A DNA stretch of 12,028 bases from the NCBI GenBank assembly GCA_002448875.1, contig DKAS01000150.1, forward strand, positions 19,211 to 31,238, read 5' to 3'. The notes beneath the pieces are model-generated. The model ran no database searches, was not told the DNA's origin, and was given only the letters and a program-made list of their open reading frames with translations. Origin of the DNA: Proteobacteria bacterium UBA6920. GTDB taxonomy: Bacteria > Pseudomonadota > Gammaproteobacteria > SG8-11. Made by a program: the position numbers and the translations under genes. Positions 1-5,822 of the stretch are shown here, in pieces (position 1 is the stretch's first letter; every line of letters begins with the position of its first letter).

Positions 1-431
1 TCCACCAGCTGCGCCATGTCCTTGTCGCCGGTGGAGATTACGATATGCATGCCAGCGCTTTCCGCTTGCCGTGCCAAAGTGCCGATGACGTCATCCGCTT
101 CCACGCCGTCGATGATCAGCAAGGGGATCCCCATGGCGGCGATGACGTCGTGCAGCGGCTGCACCTGGCTGCGCAGCTCATCGGGCATCGGCGGGCGATG
201 GGCCTTGTATTGTTCATAGAGCTGGTGGCGGAAAGTTTTGCCTTTGGCGTCGAATACCACGGCCATCCGATCCGGTGCCTTTTCCTTGAGCAGGCGGCGC
301 AGCATGTTGATCACGCCGTAAATGGCGCCGGTGGCCTGACCCTCACGGGTGCTCAGGGCGGGCAGGGCATGAAACGCCCGGTATAGATAGGACGAACCGT
401 CGACCAGAATCAGTGTTTTCGTTTCGGACAT
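1..431 (-). CDS. polA: DNA polymerase I, N-terminal 5'-nuclease part (partial, cut by left edge)
   Basis: This is the first 143 codons of DNA polymerase I, the repair and Okazaki-fragment-processing polymerase. The visible part is the 5'-3' exonuclease (flap nuclease) domain, which removes RNA primers. Reading the minus strand from the ATG at 429-431, the protein opens [20 protein letters not shown]. The expected metal-binding acidic residues are present: D11, D61, E111, D113, D114 ([10 protein letters not shown]), D136 and D138 ([11 protein letters not shown]). These match E. coli Pol I residues with an offset of two. The flap-binding stretch [17 protein letters not shown] is at about 67-83. 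The polymerase domain lies beyond the left edge. No good Shine-Dalgarno sequence precedes the start (the mRNA reads GAATACAACC before ATG), suggesting modest translation. The leader is unusually structured (see 500-566). Identification is near certain. Confidence 0.98.
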   Translation of the reverse strand, partial: MSETKTLILVDGSSYLYRAFHALPALSTREGQATGAIYGVINMLRRLLKEKAPDRMAVVFDAKGKTFRHQLYEQYKAHRPPMPDELRSQVQPLHDVIAAMGIPLLIIDGVEADDVIGTLARQAESAGMHIVISTGDKDMAQLV

Positions 432-499
432 GGTTGTATTCAGCCAAATAGTGCATGGGCGCGGGCCAGCAGGCATACCGTGCCGGGCGCAACGTGCGT

Positions 500-566
500 C
501 CAGCGACCCGCAGGCAGACGATGTCTGCCCGCCGCTGGTTCGGCCACCCGGCAACGTCGCCGGTGG
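500..566 (-). repeat. Two adjacent stem-loops in the polA upstream region
   Basis: Hairpin A has a perfect 7-bp core, GGCAGAC (513-519) / GTCTGCC (523-529), with loop GAT. It is enclosed by a second perfect 6-bp stem, CCAGCG (500-505) / CGCTGG (533-538), separated by an asymmetric internal loop. Hairpin B pairs 544-552 (CCACCCGGC) with 559-566 (GCCGGTGG), with one bulged C and a 6-nt loop. Neither is followed by a T-run in either direction, so they are not intrinsic terminators. If polA is transcribed from near 573, both would fold at the very 5' end of its mRNA. The pairing is seen directly. Any function (mRNA stability, protein operator or small RNA) is inference. Confidence 0.55.
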
Positions 567-579
567 ACGCGGTGCGGAT

Positions 580-585
580 ATTGTA
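580..585 (-). promoter_or_regulatory. Possible -10 element of the polA promoter
   Basis: On the minus strand these bases read TACAAT, a 5/6 match to the sigma70 -10 hexamer, about 150 nt upstream of the polA start. No good -35 hexamer sits 16-18 bp upstream; that stretch is AT-rich (ATAATA). This would place the two hairpins at 500-566 at the 5' end of the transcript. It is a weak call made on one hexamer. Confidence 0.25.
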
Positions 586-622
586 CCGCAGGCGTAATGG
601 GTTATTATCGTTGAAAACCGGT

Positions 623-628
623 TACAAT
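623..628 (+). promoter_or_regulatory. Possible -10 element upstream of the DUF2782 gene
   Basis: The plus strand reads TACAAT about 113 nt before the DUF2782 start codon, without a convincing -35 hexamer at normal spacing (the bases there are GGTTAT). It lies in the same AT-richer patch as the opposing polA -10 candidate, so this patch may be a divergent promoter region. Confidence 0.2.
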
Positions 629-694
629 GAACGCAGGAATTCCGACGGGGAACCATGGTACTGGTCGGGGCGACGGCGTCAATCCGGAATGGTT

Positions 695-717
695 GTTATC
701 AAATCAATGTTATCAAA
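695..717 (+). repeat. Direct repeat GTTATCAAA, 14-bp period, before DUF2782
   Basis: The 9-mer GTTATCAAA occurs at 695-703 and again at 709-717, separated by 5 bp. It ends 23 bp upstream of the DUF2782 start. The copies are exact and the stretch is AT-rich within GC-rich DNA. This could be a pair of regulator half-sites or simply an AT-rich upstream element. I do not recognise the motif. Confidence 0.4.
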
Positions 718-740
718 ATTAACGTCAAGGGGCGGCGGCG

Positions 741-1082
741 ATGTGGCGTAATACAGTGTGGCTTCTGGGCGTGTTGGCAACGCAGCTGGCATTGGCCGCG
801 GATCCGGCGGGGAACGGCGAGCCGCCATTGTTTGAGGAGACGCCTGCCGCGCCCGGCGAAGAGTCCTTGATGGAGGGCGAAACGGTCTTCATCGGCGATG
901 ATGAGCAGGAGGTCGTCAAGGAGTACAAGGCGGGAGGCAGCGTCTGGATGATAGAGGTGCGACCGACCAAGGGGCGGCCGTATTACCTTATTGATGGCGA
1001 TGGCGACGGTCGTTTCGAATCCCGGCGCAGTGAGCTGGGTCCGCAATTCCGTGTGCCGACCTGGGTGATCAAACGCTGGTAG
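741..1082 (+). CDS. Secreted DUF2782 family protein
   Basis: This 113-residue protein is of unknown function. Residues 1-20 (MWRNTVWLLGVLATQLALAA) look like a Sec signal peptide, so the mature protein should be periplasmic. After an acidic, proline-rich linker (about 21-45), the C-terminal part has the features I know from DUF2782: a VKEYKAGGSVWMIEV strand pair (59-73), PYYLIDGDGDG (80-90) and a closing VPTWVIKRW (105-113). Pseudomonas carries a homologue next to polA, as here, which supports the call. The D85-G-D87-G-D89-G run resembles a Ca2+-binding EF-hand-type loop; that is inference. The ATG at 741 has AAGGGG at 727-732. In pseudomonads a homoserine kinase gene follows; here it does not. 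The family is confident, the role unknown. Confidence 0.88.
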   Translation: MWRNTVWLLGVLATQLALAADPAGNGEPPLFEETPAAPGEESLMEGETVFIGDDEQEVVKEYKAGGSVWMIEVRPTKGRPYYLIDGDGDGRFESRRSELGPQFRVPTWVIKRW

Positions 1083-1424
1083 GCGCCGCGTGAGCAGGCG
1101 ACGGCATTGTCGCGTGGCCGGCAACGCCCCATGGAACGGCGGGCATTGGCGGCGTTTTCTAAGTATTCATTATTTGATTTTATGCCTTGTTTAGAGCGGT
1201 TCTTTATATGCCGCCTTTATTTTCTTCCCAGCCTTGACAGTGCGCATGTGAAGTGGCATAAAGCCACAACCTGCGCGCGGTGCACGTTTGGGTTATGTTA
1301 AGTGCGTGTAAGGATTGGGGGGGTTGTACGAGAATAACTCCTACAAAAATGTCGAACATACCGTTGATCTCGACAGCAATCGAAGGCAGCGGTGGCTTTG
1401 TGTAAAACTGACGGAGGATTAAAT
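1083..1424. other. 342-bp intergenic spacer before the cytochrome c gene
   Basis: No credible gene was found. The small ORFs here have no recognisable protein features. The first part (to about 1150) is GC-rich like the neighbouring genes. From about 1158 it becomes AT-richer and holds a sigma70-type promoter (1234-1262), a small inverted repeat over its -10, and a run of seven G (1317-1323). The remainder would be a leader of about 155 nt for the cytochrome gene. Confidence 0.6.
1234..1262 (+). promoter_or_regulatory. Sigma70-type promoter for the cytochrome c gene
   Basis: A perfect -35 TTGACA (1234-1239) is followed, after 17 bp, by CATAAA (1257-1262), which matches four of the six -10 positions. 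The start of transcription would be near 1269, leaving a leader of about 155 nt before the ATG at 1425. The -10 region lies inside an inverted repeat, GTGGC (1253-1257) - ATAAA - GCCAC (1263-1267), which could be an operator or the start of an RNA hairpin. The hexamers and spacing are seen; activity is inference. Confidence 0.5.
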
Positions 1425-1757
1425 ATGAAATTACGTTGGATCGCGGTTCCTGCTGCAGCAGCAATGATCATGGCCGGTCAAGCCAATGCCGCCATGGACA
1501 AGGACGCGGCTCTGGAGCTGGCCAAGAAGAGCGGTTGCCTGGCCTGCCACAGCATCGAAAAGAAAGTCGTGGGTCCCGCTTGGCAGGATGTTGCCAACAA
1601 GTACAAAGGTCAGGACGAGAAAGCCCGTCTGGTCGCCAAAGTCAAGGCCGGTGGCAAGGGCGTATGGGGCGAAGTTCCGATGCCTCCGTACTCTCCCCGC
1701 GTAGCTGATGCGGACATCGAAGGCCTGGTAGAATTCGTACTGTCTCTGGCCAAATAA
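1425..1757 (+). CDS. Small periplasmic monohaem cytochrome c (c551/c552-like)
   Basis: A soluble electron carrier of 110 residues, class I cytochrome c. Residues 1-22 (MKLRWIAVPAAAAMIMAGQANA) form a signal peptide, placing the mature protein of about 88 residues in the periplasm. The haem attachment motif is C38-L-A-C41-H42. The usual GP pair of c551 proteins follows (VVGPAW, 48-53), and the distal axial ligand is probably M86 in VPMPPY. Length and motif spacing fit cytochrome c551/c552, which donates electrons to terminal oxidases, nitrite reductase or peroxidase; the partner cannot be told from here. The ATG at 1425 is preceded by an ideal GGAGG (1413-1417, 7-nt spacing), favouring it over in-frame codons further upstream. 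The gene has its own promoter candidate and a strong terminator, so it is probably monocistronic and well expressed. Confidence 0.93.
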   Translation: MKLRWIAVPAAAAMIMAGQANAAMDKDAALELAKKSGCLACHSIEKKVVGPAWQDVANKYKGQDEKARLVAKVKAGGKGVWGEVPMPPYSPRVADADIEGLVEFVLSLAK

Positions 1758-1783
1758 TGTAAGTCAGCAACGACAGTAGCACG

Positions 1784-1815
1784 AAAAAAAAGCCGGCCCC
1801 TGGGCCGGCTTTTTT
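1784..1815. terminator. Bidirectional rho-independent terminator after cytochrome c
   Basis: An 8-base A-run (1784-1791) leads into stem GCCGGCC (1792-1798), loop CCTG, stem GGCCGGC (1803-1809), then six T (1810-1815). The stem is perfect and the A-run pairs with the T-run. It can terminate in both directions but most obviously serves the cytochrome gene, whose stop is 27 nt upstream. Confidence 0.92.
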
Positions 1816-1905
1816 GTTGGCAGTTATGCACATTATCGTCCGCGGGAGAATTACTGGATGTTAGAATGGAATCTTTAGAATAGTTTTTGGATAGTCTCGT
1901 ATCTG

Positions 1906-1918
1906 TATGATTTATAAT
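1906..1918 (+). promoter_or_regulatory. -10-like sequences upstream of the fructosamine kinase gene
   Basis: This AT-rich stretch contains TATGAT (1906-1911) and a perfect TATAAT (1913-1918). The nearest -35-like hexamer, TTGGAT (1887-1892), is 20 bp from TATAAT and 13 bp from TATGAT, neither ideal. It is the most likely promoter for the 2047-4065 gene pair because the terminator at 1784-1815 isolates it from upstream transcription. Confidence 0.4.
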
Positions 1919-1994
1919 AATAATTGCATTTTTTCCGGAGTGTGTCCAAGACCGGATTATGTCTCAAAGCCCGTGGCGGGCGTGGTACGCCATT

Positions 1995-2015
1995 TCATCC
2001 ACACAGTTATCCACA
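1995..2015 (+). promoter_or_regulatory. Tandem DnaA-box-like sites
   Basis: TTATCCACA at 2007-2015 is a perfect match to the strong DnaA box consensus (TTATNCACA). TCATCCACA at 1995-2003 differs at one position, has the same orientation and is separated by only 3 bp. The pair lies between the -10 candidate and the fructosamine kinase start, where bound DnaA could affect transcription. The sequence match is direct; DnaA binding is inference. Confidence 0.45.
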
Positions 2016-2046
2016 GCTTGTCAGCCGCCGCGGGAGCCCCATCCCT

Positions 2047-2934
2047 ATGAATGTTTTCTGGAACGCCGTTGCGCAACAAATCAGCCGTCAGACGGGCAGT
2101 GATTGCGTAGTGCGCGACTGGCGCGCCATCGGCGGTGGCAGTATCAATGAAAGTTTCGTAGTCCAGACTGCGCAACAGCGCTATTTCGTCAAACGCAATG
2201 CTGCGGCTTACGCCGATATGTTTGCCGCTGAATTCGCCGGCCTGCAGGAGATTGCCCGCTCCCATAGCCTGCGGGTGCCGCAAGCGCTGGCCCATGGCCA
2301 GGCGGGAGAATACGCCTACCTTGTTCTTGAGTATCTGCCCTTAGGCGGCAAGTCGGGCGTCCAGGGGGCGGTGCTGCTGGGGCAGCAGCTGGCGGCGATG
2401 CATAAAGTAACGCAAGCGCAATTCGGCTGGTTTCGCGATAACACCATCGGTTCCACGCCGCAACCCAATGCGCCCTGTGGCGACTGGCCGGAGTTCTGGC
2501 GGGAGCGGCGCCTGTTGTTTCAGCTGTCCTTGCTGCGGGCCAACGGTTATGCTCGCGGCATGGAGCGGGAAATCGAACGCCTGGCGGAACGGCTGCCGGC
2601 GCTGTTCGTCGACTATCGTCCACTGCCCAGCCTGCTGCATGGCGATCTGTGGTCGGGCAACTATGGCATGGCGGGGGATCAGCCGGTAATTTTCGACCCC
2701 GCGGTGTACTACGGCGACCGCGAAGCGGATATCGCCATGACCGAATTGTTTGGCGGTTTCGCCGCGGATTTCTATCGCGCCTACAATGCAGCCTATCCCT
2801 TACATGATGGCTATGCGCTGCGCAAAACGTTATACAATCTTTACCATATCATGAACCATGTCAACCTGTTCGGCGGCGGCTATCTCGGACAAGCCAAGGC
2901 CATGGTCGGCGAACTGTTGAGCGAACTTGCATAG
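2047..2934 (+). CDS. Fructosamine kinase family protein (ketosamine 3-kinase-like)
   Basis: A 295-residue cytosolic kinase of the fructosamine/ribulosamine kinase family (aminoglycoside phosphotransferase fold). These enzymes phosphorylate ketosamine or ribulosamine sugar adducts on proteins or small molecules, which destabilises the adduct (protein deglycation). Visible motifs are the glycine-rich loop GGGSINES (29-36), the likely ATP-binding lysine K49 in YFVKRN, and catalytic LLHGDLWSGN with D200 (196-205). The metal-binding FDPAVYYGDREADIAMTE has D217, and YNLYHIMNHVNLFGGGY lies near the C-terminus. The block DNTIGSTPQPN is also family-typical. Length is normal. I chose ATG 2047, not the in-frame TTG at 1924, because the added 41 residues are unlike the family and cover the DnaA boxes; GGGAG at 2032-2036 can serve as ribosome binding site. 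The exact substrate is unknown. Confidence 0.93.
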   Translation: MNVFWNAVAQQISRQTGSDCVVRDWRAIGGGSINESFVVQTAQQRYFVKRNAAAYADMFAAEFAGLQEIARSHSLRVPQALAHGQAGEYAYLVLEYLPLGGKSGVQGAVLLGQQLAAMHKVTQAQFGWFRDNTIGSTPQPNAPCGDWPEFWRERRLLFQLSLLRANGYARGMEREIERLAERLPALFVDYRPLPSLLHGDLWSGNYGMAGDQPVIFDPAVYYGDREADIAMTELFGGFAADFYRAYNAAYPLHDGYALRKTLYNLYHIMNHVNLFGGGYLGQAKAMVGELLSELA

Positions 2935-2946
2935 GGTTGGAAAGCG

Positions 2947-4065
2947 GTGAATTCTGAATTGGCGTTAGTCAAAAGGAAGTGGCGGCTGCCGGCCTGCCGG
3001 GCGGGATTGCTGCTGGCGGCCTTGAGCTGGCCGGCGTTGCCGCTGCTGGCCGCGCCGTATATGGCTTATGATCCGCGCGCGGCAGCCATGGGCGGAGCCA
3101 CCGTGGCGCTGCCCAGCCGCTACGCACCGATGCAGAATATCGCCCTGGCCGGTCGCGGCGAGGAGCTGGTGGACTGGCACTTTGCGACGCCGCTGCTGGG
3201 GCGGCATGACGCCGAGCTCAACGACTTTCGCAATCACCTGCAGGCTTACCAGCGCGATCTGGATCGCAACCGCCTGCTGGCAATGGACGGTGATCGGTCA
3301 ACACAGCACAGTTTCGCCGCGCTGACGGTGACGGTGCCCAGCGATATCTTCGGCGGTGGCGTCTATCTGCTGCGCGAGCAGTACAGCGGACTGCGCACCG
3401 TGATCGATACCGGGGATTTGCAGGGCAATTCGGTGGTGGAAAAACGCGGCATACGCATTACCGAAAACGGCTTCGGGGTCGCCCAGTATCAAAAATCACT
3501 GTTGGGTCTGGTGGACAACGTCGTTGTCGGCTTCATGCCCAAGCTGATTACCGCACACACGGTTCTGGCACGCGAACCGGTGGCTTCTGCTTCCACTTCG
3601 GTGGGATTTAATGATTCGACCGGCCATGGCGCGTTCAATGTCGATGCCGGTCTGCTGCGGGAGCTAAGCCGTTTCACCGCATTTGGCATGGTAGCGCGCA
3701 ATGTCCTGCCGATGAAATTCGCTTATTCCCGGGGCAGCGACGAGCAGGCGGTGTTCAATCCCCAGGTCCGTGCCGGCGTCGCTTACGAGCGGCGGGACCG
3801 GGCGGTGGCGCTGGATATCGATCTGACCAGCAATCCGGATATCGCATTTACAGGCCGCAGCCGCTTTGTCGCCGTCGGCGGCGAGCTTACCTTCGGTGAA
3901 TTGGTCAGCGTGCGCGCGGGCGTCCGCCTCAATATGCTGGGTGATCAGGAGGTGGTGTTTACCGGCGGCGGTGGTATCGGCGTCAATGGGCAGCGTCTTG
4001 ATCTGGCTGTGGAACGCAGCGACATCGGCTCCGGCCTGATCGCCCACCTGAATCTGGAATTCTGA
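2947..4065 (+). CDS. Outer-membrane beta-barrel protein, TraF_2-like
   Basis: A 372-residue protein with a long signal peptide (basic 9-18, hydrophobic 19-34, cleavage near A35/A36) and a mature start APYMAYDPRAAAMGGATVAL. This 'DxRxxAMGGxxVA' opening is typical of the PF13729-type family often annotated as 'conjugal transfer protein TraF'. The rest alternates short amphipathic strands and turns and ends in phenylalanine (LNLEF), the usual C-terminal signature of a barrel inserted by the BAM machinery. I see no conjugation genes nearby, so 'TraF' should be read as a family label only. The GTG start at 2947 lies 12 nt after the kinase stop, with GGAAAG just upstream, so the two are probably co-transcribed. 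A link between barrel and kinase functions is not evident. Confidence 0.75.
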   Translation: MNSELALVKRKWRLPACRAGLLLAALSWPALPLLAAPYMAYDPRAAAMGGATVALPSRYAPMQNIALAGRGEELVDWHFATPLLGRHDAELNDFRNHLQAYQRDLDRNRLLAMDGDRSTQHSFAALTVTVPSDIFGGGVYLLREQYSGLRTVIDTGDLQGNSVVEKRGIRITENGFGVAQYQKSLLGLVDNVVVGFMPKLITAHTVLAREPVASASTSVGFNDSTGHGAFNVDAGLLRELSRFTAFGMVARNVLPMKFAYSRGSDEQAVFNPQVRAGVAYERRDRAVALDIDLTSNPDIAFTGRSRFVAVGGELTFGELVSVRAGVRLNMLGDQEVVFTGGGGIGVNGQRLDLAVERSDIGSGLIAHLNLEF

Positions 4066-4100
4066 GGGCGCTGGCGCGCAGGCGATGCCGCCCCGCGGCT

Positions 4101-5567
4101 TCAGAAGGTCATGGCCCAGCCGACGTTGAACAGGGCGGAGCGCGGTACGGTCTTGCGTTTGCCGTTGTCATCGTAGCTGACTTCATCCAGCCCGTAGGCG
4201 ATGTCGAAATTGAGCGTCATCCAGGTGAATCCCAGGCCGGCATAACTCTGCTGCGAACCCGCCAGATTGGTGCGGTAGCCCACGCGCACACCGGGAATGT
4301 AGAAGTGGCTGGCGGCATAGGAGGCGCTGATTGTCGCCCACTGGAATTCCTGGCCGAATGGATCGTCTGCCGCGTTGACGTCCAGCGACGCACCCACGAC
4401 CCAGTTGGTGCTGAGGGTGTACATCGCGCCTTCGAGGCGCAGCTGCGGTTTCATTTCGTAGACAGAATCGCTCTGCAACTTTCGGTAGACCGCGCCGTTG
4501 GTGTCGTAGTTAACCACGCCCAGGGAGTCCGTCAAGTCCGCCGTGGGGTATTTGAAGCTCGGTTTATTGATGTTGTCGATGCTGGCGCCGGCGCGGTAGT
4601 GATCGGCCACCCACAGCAGACCCAGGTCCAGGCCGAGGCCGCTGGATTCCTGGAAATTATTGCCTTTCTGGTCATTATAGGTGTTTTGCGAGTTGGCGTT
4701 GTTCATGTCCGCCAGACGCTGCGCGTACTGCGCCAGTTTTACCTGGTAATATTTGGCGCGCACCCCGGTGAACAGATTGCCTTTGGCGTGATTCATCGAG
4801 ATCCAGCTGTAGCCCAGGGATAATTCGCCGATGCCGGCGCCCCGTACCCGCAGGGTGCTATCGCTCTTTATCATGTCGTAGAGCAGATCGGCGGTGGTGC
4901 TGTTGCCGTTGATGTAATTGGTCAGCACCGTTTCCAGATTGGCGGATTGCTCCAGATAGGCGCCGCTCAGGTCGGGAATGCCGTCCGCCAGGAAATCCAT
5001 GAAGCCGGCCACGCTGTAGTTGGCGTCCAGAGTAAAACTGCCGCCCAGACCCCGATGGCTGACCACGAACGGCATCACCGGCAGATGGCCGGAGGCGAAT
5101 CCCTTGAAGTAGCCATCATCCTCGATTTTCTGCTGCAGATTGTTCAAGGGCGCGATGACGGTGCTGTTGATCATGGCGGCGATATCGTTGTGCACTTGAG
5201 TGCGATAAGCCGGGTCCAGCAGATATTGCGTGGTGTTGACGTTCTGCTGCACCCAGGTTTCCAGGCTGGCGGACTGCTGATTGATCAGGGTGTCGGTGGT
5301 GTTGTCGATTTCGTTGTACAAATCGGTGACATCACCGAATTCATATCCCGCGCCCAGGGAGCTGAGAATGCCGAAGCGATAGCGGCTCTTTTCCGCCAGC
5401 AGGGCGGAGGCGCCGGCCGCCGGGTTGGTAACTTCCGACATGATGGACTGGTTGTTGCTGATCGCGCCATAAATAAGGTTCGGGCCCGGCGGGTGGTAAA
5501 TCGGCGTGGCGAAACTGGTGCCTGAAGCCAGCATGGCCATAACAATGCTGAGGCTGGACTTTTTCAT
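4101..5567 (-). CDS. Outer-membrane beta-barrel protein, TraF_2-like (larger paralogue)
   Basis: A 488-residue protein with a clear signal peptide (MKKSSLSIVMAMLASGTSFA, residues 1-20). The mature N-terminus has the PNLIYGAISNNQSIMSEVTNPAA segment familiar from proteins annotated as 'conjugal transfer protein TraF' (PF13729 type). The middle contains a polar, helix-prone insertion (about 80-130, many Q/N/D), and the C-terminal half is alternating barrel strands ending W-A-M-T-F. The stretch beginning MKPQLRLEGAMY resembles NPQVRAGVAYER of the neighbour at 2947-4065, so the two look like diverged paralogues. The mRNA has GGAGA (complement of 5575-5579) before the ATG. The genes converge, their stops 35 bp apart with no obvious terminator between them. 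Function unknown; surface transport or adhesion would be guesses. Confidence 0.78.
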   Translation of the reverse strand: MKKSSLSIVMAMLASGTSFATPIYHPPGPNLIYGAISNNQSIMSEVTNPAAGASALLAEKSRYRFGILSSLGAGYEFGDVTDLYNEIDNTTDTLINQQSASLETWVQQNVNTTQYLLDPAYRTQVHNDIAAMINSTVIAPLNNLQQKIEDDGYFKGFASGHLPVMPFVVSHRGLGGSFTLDANYSVAGFMDFLADGIPDLSGAYLEQSANLETVLTNYINGNSTTADLLYDMIKSDSTLRVRGAGIGELSLGYSWISMNHAKGNLFTGVRAKYYQVKLAQYAQRLADMNNANSQNTYNDQKGNNFQESSGLGLDLGLLWVADHYRAGASIDNINKPSFKYPTADLTDSLGVVNYDTNGAVYRKLQSDSVYEMKPQLRLEGAMYTLSTNWVVGASLDVNAADDPFGQEFQWATISASYAASHFYIPGVRVGYRTNLAGSQQSYAGLGFTWMTLNFDIAYGLDEVSYDDNGKRKTVPRSALFNVGWAMTF

Positions 5568-5822
5568 AGCGTATTCTCCAGTAAGTATTGCGTGTGTATT
5601 TTGCGTAAGCCGGGACTGGGCGGCCCGATACGGGCCAGGATCGCAATTCAGTATAAAATAATATAGTCCATCGGCGGGCTTAGGTATTTCTTTAGCGGGT
5701 TCGCCGGCCCGTTCACGGCAGCATAGCAGGGCTCAGCCGGCCATTTCCGTGAAAATATTGTCATTTCCATCGCAGAAGGTAAAATGTGAGCCAACAAGCT
5801 GCGACGCAGGGCGGAGCCACGG
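5568..5822. other. Divergent intergenic region between the barrel gene and TRAP genes
   Basis: This 255-bp region must hold promoters for both directions. On the minus side an AT-rich block (about 5650-5665) contains TATACT and TATATT without a clear -35. On the plus side no convincing promoter was found; TTGTCA (5759-5764) is the only -35-like hexamer near the start. An out-of-frame GTG ORF begins at 5786 (see rejected items). Confidence 0.4.
5622..5636 (-). repeat. Short perfect inverted repeat in the leader of the 4101-5567 gene
   Basis: GGCCCG (5622-5627) - ATA - CGGGCC (5631-5636) is a perfect 6-bp stem with a 3-nt loop, about 55 bp upstream of the minus-strand start codon. A TATACT sequence on the minus strand (complement of 5651-5656) is a possible -10, so the hairpin would lie near the 5' end of that mRNA. 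No T-run follows, so it is not a terminator. Confidence 0.35.

Noticed and set aside
455..751. 98-codon plus-strand ORF between polA and DUF2782
   Set aside because: Composition is arginine-rich and typical of a chance reading of GC-rich DNA; it covers the hairpins and promoter candidates and overlaps the DUF2782 start.
699..1124. 141-codon minus-strand ORF over DUF2782
   Set aside because: Antisense shadow of a recognisable DUF2782 gene, with no signal peptide, domain or motif.
1317..1323. Run of seven G as a phase-variation tract
   Set aside because: It lies in an untranslated leader, not between promoter hexamers or in a coding start, and seven bases is short for slippage control.
1204..1464. 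86-codon minus-strand ORF over the cytochrome leader
   Set aside because: No recognisable features; it overlaps the promoter and the start of the cytochrome gene.
1924..2046. TTG-initiated 41-residue N-terminal extension of the fructosamine kinase
   Set aside because: The extension is unlike the family, lies on the -10 candidate and DnaA boxes, and ATG 2047 gives normal length.
4305..5525. Long plus-strand ORFs (172 and 192 codons) opposite the minus-strand barrel gene
   Set aside because: Both are antisense readings of a clear signal-peptide-bearing outer-membrane protein; their Val/Gly/Ala-rich content is a codon shadow.
2947..5567. Evidence for a conjugative element from the 'TraF' family name
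   Set aside because: No relaxase, coupling protein, mating-pair genes, integrase or att-like repeats are present; the family is widespread in chromosomes.
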